A stretch of DNA of 58,349 bases. Source: JACRAO01 sp964490895 (GTDB lineage: Bacteria; Bdellovibrionota; UBA1018). The translations under genes were made by a program, and so were the position numbers. The DNA is taken from the NCBI GenBank assembly GCA_964490895.1, contig CAZBEI010000056.1, forward strand, positions 1-58,349, written 5' to 3'. This document shows, in pieces, positions 15,560-24,877 of this stretch; within the stretch, counting starts at the first letter, position 1; each line of letters opens with the position of its first letter. Below the pieces are notes generated by a model, which made no database searches, was not told the DNA's origin, and worked only from the letters and a program-made list of their open reading frames with translations.

Positions 15560-16496
15560 ATTGATTTTTGCAGCGGTTGTTTTATGCTTTTCTTTAAATC
15601 CGACTGGAGAAGCTTATTCTAAAACAGATTTTGAGATTGATGAGGAAATTCAAAATGTCGTTTCTCAACGACACCCGAAAGATACTCCAGAGTGGTGGCG
15701 AGGGCTAGGTCCCACTGCTCCACGTGTGATGATTGCTCTGTACGAAAAATCAGATCAAACGTATGTGCGTTTAAGGTTGGTGGAGGGTTTAGCTTATTTT
15801 AGTGAGGACTCAAAGGCTGTCGAATTTTTAAAGCAACAAGCCGATTTGACTTCGGATGATGTCATCCGAAATTCTGCGATCAGAAGTGTAGGAATCTCTC
15901 AGGGGGCAAAGGAGATTGACTTTGTATCCAAATATTTACATCATACAGATGCTCAGACAAGACTCATGGCAGCACAGACAATCCAAGGCATCAATGACCC
16001 ACAAGTCAAAACCCTATTGGAACAATATAAGAAAGAAGAAAAGGCAAAATGGATTATCGATCGATTGAATGGAAGGTTTCAAACCCCGACTCAGCCTTTA
16101 GAAATTGTTTCTAGTTCTGAAGATAGAGTAAACCCCATCTTAAGTGGGGTTTGGAGTGGAGTTTTGATTTACCCGCTGCTTAGCAAGAGTGGAATGACTG
16201 TTGTAACTGCCGAATTAAAGTTTGAAGGTAAAACAAAATCAGAATTGAAAGGCAAGATTTCTTTGCTGTTTAAGAAAAAAGCAACTCAAAATTTTGTTTT
16301 GAAAGGCCTCTTTAACAAAGGAGTTTTACTCAAAGGGTTGCTTCCAAAGGAAATCAGTCCTATCCTCGATGTGAGAAAAAATAAAATTCAAGACTTCGAA
16401 TTTGATGGTGACATCCAAGAATTTCAGAGCTTATATTTGCTCAGGCTCTCGCTTCCTCAGTTGGGAGGCAACCTCATTGTGCGCAGGAACAACTAG
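15549..16496 (+). CDS. Periplasmic HEAT-repeat-like protein
   Basis: From ATG 15549 (overlapping the metzincin gene by 11 bp) a 315-residue protein begins with a Sec signal (MFNKLIFAAVVLCFSLNPTG). Residues 60-165 are helical pairs with repeated patterns such as VRLRLVEGLAYF, IRNSAIRSVG and TRLMAAQTIQGI, like HEAT repeats. The C-terminal half is beta-rich and unassigned. The frame is open another 92 codons upstream, but those lie out of frame inside the protease gene and have no start signal. Overlap suggests co-translation with the protease, so it may be an accessory or inhibitor of it. Confidence 0.65.
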   Translation: MFNKLIFAAVVLCFSLNPTGEAYSKTDFEIDEEIQNVVSQRHPKDTPEWWRGLGPTAPRVMIALYEKSDQTYVRLRLVEGLAYFSEDSKAVEFLKQQADLTSDDVIRNSAIRSVGISQGAKEIDFVSKYLHHTDAQTRLMAAQTIQGINDPQVKTLLEQYKKEEKAKWIIDRLNGRFQTPTQPLEIVSSSEDRVNPILSGVWSGVLIYPLLSKSGMTVVTAELKFEGKTKSELKGKISLLFKKKATQNFVLKGLFNKGVLLKGLLPKEISPILDVRKNKIQDFEFDGDIQEFQSLYLLRLSLPQLGGNLIVRRNN

Positions 16497-16587
16497 TGGT
16501 CAGAGCACTGGGATGGCGGGAGTATTAAAAATGGAAAAATTAATAAAAGACTAAATAAACCTAGTTTTTTTCCCGATCAAAGAAGGG

Positions 16588-17388
16588 ATGACGTTTAGAA
16601 GTAGAGATATTTTGCGCACTTTTTTAGTGGATGCCGATAAGCTTTGGTTTAAAGCAGATTTTATTGTCAAAAAAATGACAAGCACACCCGAGTTTAGAAG
16701 CCCCCAAATTGTTTTGTCTTTTTTCCAGCTTGTTCATTCCTTAAAGGGAACTGCCAGTATGATCCCGCATGCTGCTCCAATAGTAAAATCACTGCATCAG
16801 TTAGAGAGTGTTTTAGCCTGCCAGAGTACAGTGCAGTCCTCACAAGATCAAAGTTGGCTGCACTTAGCTCAAGAGTCACTAAAAAATGTAAAAAAAATAT
16901 TAGATGAGCTGCATTCTCACGAGTCGCAGAAAGCTGCAGAGTTTCCGAATTTAGAGCCATTTCTTAGAACCAATGAGCCTCGAATTCAAAGGGATCAGAA
17001 AAAAGAGGAATGGAATTTTTCGCACAAGGGGATTTTCGTGCATGTCCATAGTCTTAGAAATGAACTCAAAGTCTGGTTTCAGCTCTCTCACGTCAAACAA
17101 GTTTTGACGGGTCAGGAAATAGCGGGTAGAAATGTTCTTTGCTTAAATGGAAATTGGGTTCCTGTTCTGGGTGAGCACTATCCTGGGACAGAAAAAAATT
17201 CTTTTGGGCTGGCTCTCCAGTTTAAATTAGGCCAAGCGGTAGTTCTTGTTTACGAAGTGATTGGGATTTGTAATTGGGCTGCTGCCAGTCAAATGCAAGC
17301 TCAGGATGGTTTGGATTTATTCCAAAATAGGCAAAATTTGCCTCGATCTTCTCTCCCTTTGCCTTCTTTAGCGCTAGGCAAAAATTGA
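16588..17388 (+). CDS. Hpt-CheW-like signalling protein without kinase domain
   Basis: The 266 residues begin with a helical Hpt-like domain whose phosphoacceptor histidine is H50 in VHSLKGTASMI, close to the CheA P1 motif HSxKGGA. After a linker, residues 145-235 (FQLSHVKQVLTGQEIAG, LCLNGNWVPVLGEHY) resemble the CheW/P5 beta fold. The CheA dimerisation and ATPase domains that normally lie between are absent. It could be a phosphorelay shuttle recruited to chemoreceptor arrays or a CheW-type adaptor. A long coiled-coil protein follows after 48 bp. Domain calls are by motif only. Confidence 0.55.
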   Translation: MTFRSRDILRTFLVDADKLWFKADFIVKKMTSTPEFRSPQIVLSFFQLVHSLKGTASMIPHAAPIVKSLHQLESVLACQSTVQSSQDQSWLHLAQESLKNVKKILDELHSHESQKAAEFPNLEPFLRTNEPRIQRDQKKEEWNFSHKGIFVHVHSLRNELKVWFQLSHVKQVLTGQEIAGRNVLCLNGNWVPVLGEHYPGTEKNSFGLALQFKLGQAVVLVYEVIGICNWAAASQMQAQDGLDLFQNRQNLPRSSLPLPSLALGKN

Positions 17389-17436
17389 TTATTTAATTCT
17401 TTTATAAATACTGCAAAATAAGAGGTGAGGATAAAT

Positions 17437-19485
17437 ATGTCCAGTGTAACTCCAACAGAGGGTGGCTACAATTATTACCAGCGCACCATTAGTGAACTGG
17501 AGGATGAGCTTAAGCAAGAGGCAAAGAAAAATCAAAAAAATCGAGATGAGCAAGTTCAGGAGTTAGAAACCAACTATCAAACCTCTCTTAAAAAAAAGGA
17601 CGAAGAGCTAGAGACAACGGTCAGAGATCTGAGGAATCATTTGGATGAGTCCATGAGGAGGGGTCAAGAAGAAAATCAAAATGAAGTCGCCAAAATAAAA
17701 AATGAAACCTACGACAAGTTCGGGCGCTATCAAGGCAATGAAGCTGATGTATTAAAACAACAGTTCGCGTCTGCTCAAAAGGGGTGGGATGAACAACACG
17801 AAAACGACAAAAAACTTTTGGGAGATTTGGAGAGTGAATACTCTAAAAGGATGGAGGTTTTTAATAAAGAAAATGCACTGAAACTTGAAAAAGTAGTCGC
17901 ACAGGAGAGAGATTCATTTAATGAGCTTAATTCGAAGGGGCAGGATGATAAAAAAACTGCATTCAACGGTTACTTAGATACGATCAAGCGAGATTATCAA
18001 AATCTTGTAAACGATCAGGTGAGCCAAGCCAGTCATCAAAGGCGCGAAACACACCACGCTGTCGATGACGCCAAAATTGACTTCGAAAGACAAGTTGGGC
18101 GCCTTAAAGAAGTCGATGATTCTCAAGCTGCTTTTCAGCAGAGTGCGCACTCCGATGCCATTCAGTTGGCTGTAAAAAGGACTTCGGAGGCAGCGGACGA
18201 AAATAATAAAATATTGAGAACTCAAATCAAAGACTATTTGGAGAACGAAGAGCGCTATAAACATGATAAAGCAGATGGCACTGCAAAGGCAATTCGAGAT
18301 TATGAGCGAGATGCAATTCAGAGAGAAAAAATGATTCAGGGAAGCTATCTTAATGAAATTGCTGATCAAAAAAGAATTTTGAGTGAAACGGAAGAAAATT
18401 ATGCCTTAAAGAAAAATGAGGCTTTGAGAGACAAAGACCTTCATTTTACAAATGCGATAGAAAAACAAAACTTAGAAAACCATGTTGAGAAAAAAGATTT
18501 ACTGAGCGCTTTTAATCAGGACCATCAACAAATGGGGGATCGTCTCAAATACGAGCATGAACAAGCGGGCATTTTAAACGAAAAAATTATCAGTACGTTG
18601 CAAGAACAGCGAGAAAATGCACTCAAAGAGCAAACTAAGGCTTTTAATGAAACCCTGCTGAGAAATAATGAATATCACGGAGATCGAGAAAAACAGTTAG
18701 AAAATGAACTAAATTATAGAAAAAATACAGCAGATATTGCTGCGATACCGCCAGCAGCAGAAGCCAATTTGAGAAAAGCTATTGTCACTGAGTACGAAAA
18801 AACGTTCCAAGTAGAGCATGAGTCCAATCAAAACTCGATGGATCATTTTAAAAGAGAATATGCGAACCGACTACAAAATGAAACAACAGATGGGGTGATG
18901 AGGCAAAATCAGCTGAATCAAAGGCACGCTTCTGAGATGCAAGAGGAGCGGATGGGTTTCTTGAGCCATTTGCATGATTTTGAATTTATGAAAGAAAATA
19001 CACTCAAAAACAAAGAATCTGAGCATTCACGAGAAGTCGATAGTTTAAACAATAGTTATGCACAAGCTTTAGACAGGCAGAGAAAACAAAATGACGAGCT
19101 TTTGGAAAATACAAAATCAGAACTCCATGGAAAAATACAACAAATGCGACTGGACCATGATTTTGAGATGCGTATGATGCAAAGAGAATCTGCAGCCAAG
19201 CAGAACGGGATTTCCAGAGATTATGAGAAAAAGATCACTGACCAAAAGGGTGATTTCGAAGGTACAGTTTCGGCGCAGAAAGAAGAATCCAATAAAAACA
19301 TACGGGATCAAGAGCGTGTTCATAAAAAGGAAGTCGAAGATTTGGTCAAAACTTACGAACAAAAATTGACGCAGCAAGAATTTCAAATGAAAGAGCGTGA
19401 TCGGTTGATGTCTCAAAATCATGAACAAGAGCTCGATAATATCAGGCGAGCCCATAATAGCATGCTGCAAAGGCGTAGTTCCTAG
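17437..19485 (+). CDS. Long coiled-coil protein (hypothetical)
   Basis: From ATG 17437 (GAGG about 7 nt upstream) this is a 682-residue, highly charged protein with Glu/Lys/Gln/Asn-rich heptads over nearly its whole length. A small break near residues 430-440 (ADIAAIPPAAE) interrupts the helix. There is no signal peptide or membrane span, so it is cytoplasmic. It may be a filament or scaffold; intermediate-filament-like coiled-coil proteins are known in Bdellovibrio, but I cannot show homology. The preceding Hpt-CheW gene hints at a polar or signalling scaffold. The stop lies in a CTAGCC/GGCTAG hairpin. Confidence 0.7.
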   Translation: MSSVTPTEGGYNYYQRTISELEDELKQEAKKNQKNRDEQVQELETNYQTSLKKKDEELETTVRDLRNHLDESMRRGQEENQNEVAKIKNETYDKFGRYQGNEADVLKQQFASAQKGWDEQHENDKKLLGDLESEYSKRMEVFNKENALKLEKVVAQERDSFNELNSKGQDDKKTAFNGYLDTIKRDYQNLVNDQVSQASHQRRETHHAVDDAKIDFERQVGRLKEVDDSQAAFQQSAHSDAIQLAVKRTSEAADENNKILRTQIKDYLENEERYKHDKADGTAKAIRDYERDAIQREKMIQGSYLNEIADQKRILSETEENYALKKNEALRDKDLHFTNAIEKQNLENHVEKKDLLSAFNQDHQQMGDRLKYEHEQAGILNEKIISTLQEQRENALKEQTKAFNETLLRNNEYHGDREKQLENELNYRKNTADIAAIPPAAEANLRKAIVTEYEKTFQVEHESNQNSMDHFKREYANRLQNETTDGVMRQNQLNQRHASEMQEERMGFLSHLHDFEFMKENTLKNKESEHSREVDSLNNSYAQALDRQRKQNDELLENTKSELHGKIQQMRLDHDFEMRMMQRESAAKQNGISRDYEKKITDQKGDFEGTVSAQKEESNKNIRDQERVHKKEVEDLVKTYEQKLTQQEFQMKERDRLMSQNHEQELDNIRRAHNSMLQRRSS

Positions 19486-19499
19486 CCCTCCTGGCTAGA
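19483..19499 (+). terminator. Short hairpin at the end of the coiled-coil gene
   Basis: CTAGCC-ctcct-GGCTAG forms a 6-bp stem overlapping the stop codon, but no T-tract follows. Termination would be weak or Rho-dependent; it may only protect the 3' end. Confidence 0.25.
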
Positions 19500-19563
19500 A
19501 ATCCTTTGGGGTCCGGGCAAATTTTTCCTTTCCATTTCTGTGGCGCCCCATTAAAAAGAGAAG

Positions 19564-22311
19564 ATGAGTGAGCAGGTGCCTAAAGAGCATACCCTTTATT
19601 TGATTGATGTCAGTTCTTTTATTTTTCGAGCCTACTATGCCATCAATCGAAATTTAAAAAATCGAAAGGGGGAACCCACCAACGCCACCTATGGAGTGGC
19701 GACGATGTTACTGAAGCTCTTAGAACAGGCAAGACCTCAGTATTTGGCTGTGGTTTATGACTCTAAAGAACCCTCCTTTCGAAAGGAAATTTATTCGGAG
19801 TACAAAGCCAATCGCTCATCCCCTCCTGAGGACTTGATCCCACAATTTGACCGAATTACAGAGCTCGTCAAGACCTTAAATCTTTACTCTTACCGCCAAT
19901 CAGGGGTGGAGGCTGATGATTTGATTGGGACCCTGACCCAGAGATGGCTTAAAATGTCTAAAGACAATCACGTTTTATTACTCACAGGCGACAAAGACCT
20001 CATGCAGTTGGTTGGAGATAGGGTGCAGGTTTGGGACACCTTAAAAGACAAAGTTTTTGGGAGTGACGAAGTTTTTGAAAAATTCGCAGTTTGGCCCACT
20101 CAAATTCGGGATTACTTGAGTTTGGTTGGGGATAGTTCTGACAATATCCCTGGTGTTCCAAGTATTGGCCCTAAAACGGCTTCGGATTTAATCAAAGAGT
20201 TTGGCAGTCTAAAGTTTATTTTGGATGCAGCGGAGGCTGGAAAAATCACAGGTAAAAAAGGCGAAGTGATTAAATCCAATAAAAAGGCAGCGCTTCTTTC
20301 CTATGAGTTAGTGGGTCTAAAGATGGATTTGCGTCTAGATTTAGATTTAGACTCACTTCGATATCGCTTTCAGGTGAGTGAGGAGTGCCTCAAGCTTTTT
20401 AGAGAATTAGATTTTAATACCTTGGCCGAAAAATATCGAGACAAATGTGGAGACAAATGTGGAAAAGACAAAGGGGCGGAAAAGGAGCCTACTCAAACTT
20501 CTTTCGAAATCCCTCGCTCTCCTACCAATTTTTCTCCCATTCAATCTGAAAAAGATTTGGAGGCACTTTTAGGTAAGATAGATAAAAAAGGCGAGTTTGG
20601 CTTTGACTTAGAGACCACCTCGCTTAACCCGAGATCGGCAAAATTGGTGGGTCTATCGGTCTGTGTGGGAGTGGAGCAGTCTTTTTATATCCCTGTCGGG
20701 CACACGAGCACTGAAAAACAACTTCCTAAAGAGTTTGTCTTAGAAAAATTAAAGCCCTTTTTGGAAAATCCAAAATTTAAAAAAATTGGCCAAAATCTAA
20801 AATATGACTGGAGCGTTTTATGTGAGCAAGGGATCAGGCCCGATGGTATTGGAGCCGATACGATGGTGGCCTCCTACGTTTTAGATCCTGAGGGGCGTCA
20901 CAACTTAGGTGTATTGGCTGCAAAATACTTGGGTTACGATATACTCACATACGAAAAAGTTTGTGGTAAAGGGAAAGACGAAATTTCGTTTGATCAAGTG
21001 CCGATCGAATTGGCCACCCGTTATTCGGCCGAAGATGCCTGGGTGGCTTTTAGGCTTTGGGAATGTCTAAAGCCAAAGCTTTATCAAGAAGGGCTCATGC
21101 AAGTGTTTGCAGAAGTTGAGCTCCCCCTGGTTGCTGTATTGGCAAAAATAGAACTTCAGGGTGTGTGTATTGACGAGGGTTGGCTTGGAAAACTTTCGCA
21201 AGAGTTCGAAAAAGAACTCAAACAGATCGAAGAACGTACACTCGCTTTTACAAAAGAGCCCCTCAATTTGAATTCTCCCAAACAGCTTGCAAAATTTCTT
21301 TTCGAAGACTTAAAACTCCCCGTGCAAACCAAGACAAAGACAGGCTACTCTACAGACGCCTCAGTGCTAGAGGCCTTGAGTCCTTTGCACGAAGTTCCGA
21401 GACTTTTACTGGAATATCGAGAAATTTCTAAACTCAAAGGCACGTATGTGGATCCACTCCCCTTATTAAAAGACAAGAAAACAGGAAAAATTCATGCAAG
21501 CTTTCATCAAACGGTAGCTGCTACAGGAAGGCTTTCGAGTTCTGATCCCAATTTACAAAATATTCCAGTTCGTACTGAGCGGGGGAAAAAAATACGTCGT
21601 GCTTTTATTCCATCCCCCGGAAATGTTTTACTGTCCGTGGATTATAGCCAAATTGAACTGCGTATTTTGGCACACATGAGTGGAGATAAAAATCTCTCTC
21701 AGTCATTTGAAAGAGACGAAGACGTGCATTTGAGAACAGCCAGTGAGATTTTTGGAATCTCGCCCGAGAAAATTTCAGATGAGCAAAGAGGGGTCGCTAA
21801 AGCCGTTAATTTTGGGCTCATGTACGGAAAAACAGCATTTGGACTTTCGCAGGAGCTAAAAATTCCAAGGGTAGCAGCCAAGCAGATCATCACTCGATAT
21901 TTTGAGCGCTACAGTGGGGTCAAAACGTTCTTAGATAGCCTCATTGTCGAAGCACGCGAAAAAGGTTTCACGACCACTCTTACGGGTCGCAAGAGGCGAC
22001 TCCCTGATTTGCATTCAAAAAACCCAATGATTAGAGCAAATGCCGAGCGCATGGCCATGAATACGCCCATCCAAGGCACCGCAGCAGACCTCATGAAACT
22101 GGCCATGATCACGCTCGATCATGAGCTTGAAAAGCGTGGGCTCGCTTCGCGCATGATTATTCAAGTGCACGACGAACTTGTTTTGGATGTTTCAAAAGAA
22201 GAGATCCAAGAAGTAAAAAAATGTGTAATCACTGCGATGGAGGGCGCCATGGATTTTGACGTACCACTAAAGGTAAATGTGTCTTCAGGCCTGAACTGGA
22301 TGGAGCTCTAA
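19564..22311 (+). CDS. polA: DNA polymerase I
   Basis: This 915-residue polymerase for Okazaki-fragment maturation and repair has three domains. The 5' nuclease occupies about 1-290 (YDSKEPSFRKE, GVEADDLIGTL, GDKDLMQLV, GDSSDNIPGVPSIGPKTA). The 3'-5' proofreading domain (about 320-520) retains the catalytic acidic motif FDLETTSLNP, so proofreading should be active. The polymerase domain (520-915) has motif A SVDYSQIELRILAH, motif B KAVNFGLMYGKTAFGLS and motif C VHDELVLDV. GAGAAG lies just upstream of the ATG. The gene stands alone; its 3' end overlaps a convergent hypothetical gene by 83 bp. Confidence 0.98.
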   Translation: MSEQVPKEHTLYLIDVSSFIFRAYYAINRNLKNRKGEPTNATYGVATMLLKLLEQARPQYLAVVYDSKEPSFRKEIYSEYKANRSSPPEDLIPQFDRITELVKTLNLYSYRQSGVEADDLIGTLTQRWLKMSKDNHVLLLTGDKDLMQLVGDRVQVWDTLKDKVFGSDEVFEKFAVWPTQIRDYLSLVGDSSDNIPGVPSIGPKTASDLIKEFGSLKFILDAAEAGKITGKKGEVIKSNKKAALLSYELVGLKMDLRLDLDLDSLRYRFQVSEECLKLFRELDFNTLAEKYRDKCGDKCGKDKGAEKEPTQTSFEIPRSPTNFSPIQSEKDLEALLGKIDKKGEFGFDLETTSLNPRSAKLVGLSVCVGVEQSFYIPVGHTSTEKQLPKEFVLEKLKPFLENPKFKKIGQNLKYDWSVLCEQGIRPDGIGADTMVASYVLDPEGRHNLGVLAAKYLGYDILTYEKVCGKGKDEISFDQVPIELATRYSAEDAWVAFRLWECLKPKLYQEGLMQVFAEVELPLVAVLAKIELQGVCIDEGWLGKLSQEFEKELKQIEERTLAFTKEPLNLNSPKQLAKFLFEDLKLPVQTKTKTGYSTDASVLEALSPLHEVPRLLLEYREISKLKGTYVDPLPLLKDKKTGKIHASFHQTVAATGRLSSSDPNLQNIPVRTERGKKIRRAFIPSPGNVLLSVDYSQIELRILAHMSGDKNLSQSFERDEDVHLRTASEIFGISPEKISDEQRGVAKAVNFGLMYGKTAFGLSQELKIPRVAAKQIITRYFERYSGVKTFLDSLIVEAREKGFTTTLTGRKRRLPDLHSKNPMIRANAERMAMNTPIQGTAADLMKLAMITLDHELEKRGLASRMIIQVHDELVLDVSKEEIQEVKKCVITAMEGAMDFDVPLKVNVSSGLNWMEL

Positions 22312-22831
22312 GGGGGGCTGGATTGCTTTGGATTAGCACAAGAGGTCCGAGATTATAAAATTTTAGAACATCTGTTCGAAATTTAAGCCAAAAAGCTTTT
22401 AAAATAGGTGCAAGTTTGAGTCGAGAGTTTTCAGAAATACAAAGTCTCTCATTCCATATTTCGGCACTTTTCAGTGCAGCTTGTGTCAAGTGCAGAGCCG
22501 TTTCTTTTGGAATTTTAGAATTCAAATCAATCGAGCTTTCGATCAGAGCTCGATAAAAGGGATAAGAGAGAAGATAAAACTCAAGATCATAAGAGATCTG
22601 GAGTGATTTGAGAGTGTCGTGGATCATTTGAAATGGCGGCAGATCATAGGGGTGGGGCGCTGTGCTCTCAAAATCACTGGGGTGGAGTCCTAAAACCGGA
22701 GTTTGCTCTAAAAAAAACTCCGTTTGTTCTAAGACTTTTAGAAAACTTGCACTTCCGAAGGTCTCAGAAAGTAGACGGAGAATTTTGCTTTGCGTTTGGA
22801 GGGTGAGGGTGGTGAAGTGGAGGAGGTTCAT
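22229..22831 (-). CDS. Hypothetical protein convergent with polA
   Basis: This is a 200-residue Leu-rich helical protein with no signal peptide and no recognised domain. Its last 83 bp overlap polA in antisense, which is unusual, and the C-terminal tail (APSSSGLKTHLPLVVRQNPWR) may be non-essential. The start lies next to TTAAATTTAAAATCA with a -10-like TTAAAT. It sits at the end of a minus-strand run of genes and could be an independent gene or a chance frame. Confidence 0.45.
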   Translation of the reverse strand: MNLLHFTTLTLQTQSKILRLLSETFGSASFLKVLEQTEFFLEQTPVLGLHPSDFESTAPHPYDLPPFQMIHDTLKSLQISYDLEFYLLSYPFYRALIESSIDLNSKIPKETALHLTQAALKSAEIWNERLCISENSRLKLAPILKAFWLKFRTDVLKFYNLGPLVLIQSNPAPLRAPSSSGLKTHLPLVVRQNPWRPPSQ

Positions 22832-23098
22832 TGATTTTAAATTTAAGGTGGTTTTATTTTTAATATTTTTATTTCAATTGATTGTCATCATTTTATTCAT
22901 ATTCGCTGGCCATATTCGTCAGCAAATGTGGTTTGTGTGATTAAGGTAACACACAAACAAATTCCAAAAAAAACAGACTTCATAAAATATTCTCCCGTTT
23001 AAATTTAGCATATAAAATATATGCATTGAAAAGTTGACTATTTATATAATATTAGTGTAAATATGTAAATAGGTAATTTTTACATACTTTGCATTCCC

Positions 23099-24232
23099 TT
23101 ACCAACCCGCCCGACTCATGGAGGTGAGAGTTTCTATGGCCGATACCACCTCAATGTTTTTTTGAGAATATTTTCTAATCGGCTGTCCTATTATTTGAGT
23201 GGCACGTGGAATTGATATTTTTTCTGAAAAATATTTGAGTGAACGACTGATTTGATCATCAGCCCATTTTGCCTCAATTAATTCGATTGGTTTTCTTTCT
23301 TTCAACACAACAAAATCAACCTCATGCCCCTCTTTGTCTCGCACATATCTTAATTCGTATCTGTAGCCATCTCGGTCTTCCAGAAAGTGAATTAATTTGA
23401 GCAAGTGTGTCGCTATTAAATTTTCAAATCTTGCGCCTTCGTCACCCTCTACATCTGCATTGTCAAAAAAATAAATTTTTGGTGGTTTTTGAATAGCCCT
23501 GGCTATATTTTGCGAATAAGGGCGTACTAAAAATAGGAGGTACATTTTTTCTAATACATTAATCCAATGTTTAATGGTGGGTTGAGAAATTTCTAAATTT
23601 TCTGCTAGATTTTTGACAACAACTGGCCCCCCCACTCGGGTTCTCAAAAGATCCACGAGTAGGCTTAAGGAAGAAATATCTTTCAAGGATTCAAGGTCTC
23701 GCACGTCGTCTTTTAAAACTCGGTCAAGCCGTTCTCTGCGCCACCTTCGCGCCTGTTTTTCATCATTTTCCAGAAATGGCTCTGGAAATCCTCCGACTTT
23801 CATGAGTCGGTTTAATCCTTCTTGAGGTGAGATCTGTCTAGGTAACTCACTGATTGTAAATGGATGTAATCTCCAATAATGGTATCGGCCTAAAAGGGAG
23901 TCCCCACCTCGTCTGTAAACATCCATGCGTGCACTTCCTGTAATGACAAACTTGTGGTTTTCTTTTTGTGTATCATAAATTCCTTTAATCCAGTTTTTCC
24001 ATTTTTTGTATTTATGAAGTTCATCAAAAATCATGAGCTCATTGTCGTTAGACCATCTTCGAGCCAAAATTTCTTTCTTTTGTTCCGTATCATCCCAGTT
24101 CAAGTAAATGGGCTCTCTAAATCTGTTCATGAGAGTTTTAGCAAGTGTTGTTTTGCCTGTCTGTCTAGGGCCACCTATGAAAACCATTTTCTTCTTTAGA
24201 TCTAGCAAAAGGTTTTTAGTCAGGTAGCGCAT
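23099..24232 (-). CDS. AAA ATPase with DUF4143 domain (copy 1 of 3)
   Basis: The 377 residues start with an AAA_14 P-loop domain: Walker A GGPRQTGKTT (20-29) and Walker B IFDE (D70-E71). Next comes a winged-helix-like segment (ISQPTIKHWINVLEKMYL) and a C-terminal PD-(D/E)xK-like core with D306, E320 and K322 (EVDFVVLKE, LIEAKW). This is the usual AAA_14/DUF4143 architecture, whose cellular role is not established. The promoter lies inside a large inverted repeat and the TATTAT -10 box is 9 nt from the ATG, so the mRNA is probably leaderless. It may have inserted between the hypothetical genes on either side. Confidence 0.85.
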   Translation of the reverse strand: MRYLTKNLLLDLKKKMVFIGGPRQTGKTTLAKTLMNRFREPIYLNWDDTEQKKEILARRWSNDNELMIFDELHKYKKWKNWIKGIYDTQKENHKFVITGSARMDVYRRGGDSLLGRYHYWRLHPFTISELPRQISPQEGLNRLMKVGGFPEPFLENDEKQARRWRRERLDRVLKDDVRDLESLKDISSLSLLVDLLRTRVGGPVVVKNLAENLEISQPTIKHWINVLEKMYLLFLVRPYSQNIARAIQKPPKIYFFDNADVEGDEGARFENLIATHLLKLIHFLEDRDGYRYELRYVRDKEGHEVDFVVLKERKPIELIEAKWADDQISRSLKYFSEKISIPRATQIIGQPIRKYSQKNIEVVSAIETLTSMSRAGW

Positions 24233-24235
24233 GAT

Positions 24236-24301
24236 ATGACTATAATAAACTATACTTTACTATAGTCAAGTCTGAAGTAAAGTATGGTTTATTATAGTCA
24301 T
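24236..24301. repeat. 26-bp inverted repeat holding the promoter of ATPase 1
   Basis: Arms 24236-24261 and 24276-24301 are reverse complements with one mismatch, separated by a 14-nt spacer. On the minus strand the spacer gives the -35 TTGACT, and TATTAT follows 16 bp later in the left arm, 9 nt before the ATPase start. ACTATA is repeated several times inside. The right arm also encodes the last 11 codons (MTIINHTLLQT) and stop of the neighbouring gene. Large operator, insertion scar and MITE-like end are all possible. Confidence 0.7.
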
Positions 24302-24877
24302 ACGCTCCCAAACCCCCAATTCAGGTTTTGAAAACTTTGGATTTAACGCTGCAAACCATCTTCCGTGCCAAAAGTTGGGGGTGATTTTTTGATTGGGATC
24401 GCTTTCTGTATAGAGCAAAATCCCTTGTGGCCAGAGTGTTTTGATAAGATTTTTGTGCCAATTTTCGATCGTACTTATTGGCAAAGTTGCTTTGAGTATC
24501 CAAAACTCCCATCCGCATTGTATGGCTTCAAAAGCTAAAATTTTTTCTAGTTTTCTGTCCATACGCTCTAGGCTTTTAAATGGAGATGGAGTGGTTTTGA
24601 TTTTTTCTTCTTTTCCAAGATCGGCATTTTCAAGGAGTTCGAGCAAAGGTTGATCGAGGTTTTTTAAATTTGTTAAAAAATGAATCCTGTTTTCTGTCTT
24701 TCTTTTCTCTTCGACAAGATTTTCCTGCCCATGGGCTAAGGCGCGAGATTGATCTGCATGGGCTTGCTCTAATAAGTCCCTCAAAAGAACTCTTCTGAGT
24801 AAATTGACTTCGTCTGGGTTTTTTAATAGTTTTCCCAGATGTTTCCATTTTGCTTCGTATTTTTTAATTTCAATCAC
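24266..24877 (-). CDS. Hypothetical protein, C-terminus inside inverted repeat
   Basis: This 203-residue basic, helical protein has no recognised family. It is coupled to the upstream gene by an ATGA overlap (24874-24877), so it belongs to the nrdR-nusB transcript. Its last 11 residues come from the right arm of the inverted repeat, suggesting that the original 3' end was replaced. The middle (EEKRKTENRIHFLTNLKNLDQP) is coiled-coil-like, and the end (NFWHGRWFAALNP) is aromatic-rich. Confidence 0.6.
   Translation of the reverse strand: MIEIKKYEAKWKHLGKLLKNPDEVNLLRRVLLRDLLEQAHADQSRALAHGQENLVEEKRKTENRIHFLTNLKNLDQPLLELLENADLGKEEKIKTTPSPFKSLERMDRKLEKILAFEAIQCGWEFWILKATLPISTIENWHKNLIKTLWPQGILLYTESDPNQKITPNFWHGRWFAALNPKFSKPELGVWERMTIINHTLLQT

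Noticed and set aside
22848..22940. 30-codon + strand frame from GTG encoding one hydrophobic helix (VLFLIFLFQLIVIILFIF)
   Set aside because: The DNA is very AT/T-rich, which yields hydrophobic frames by chance, and there is no convincing start signal or partner gene.
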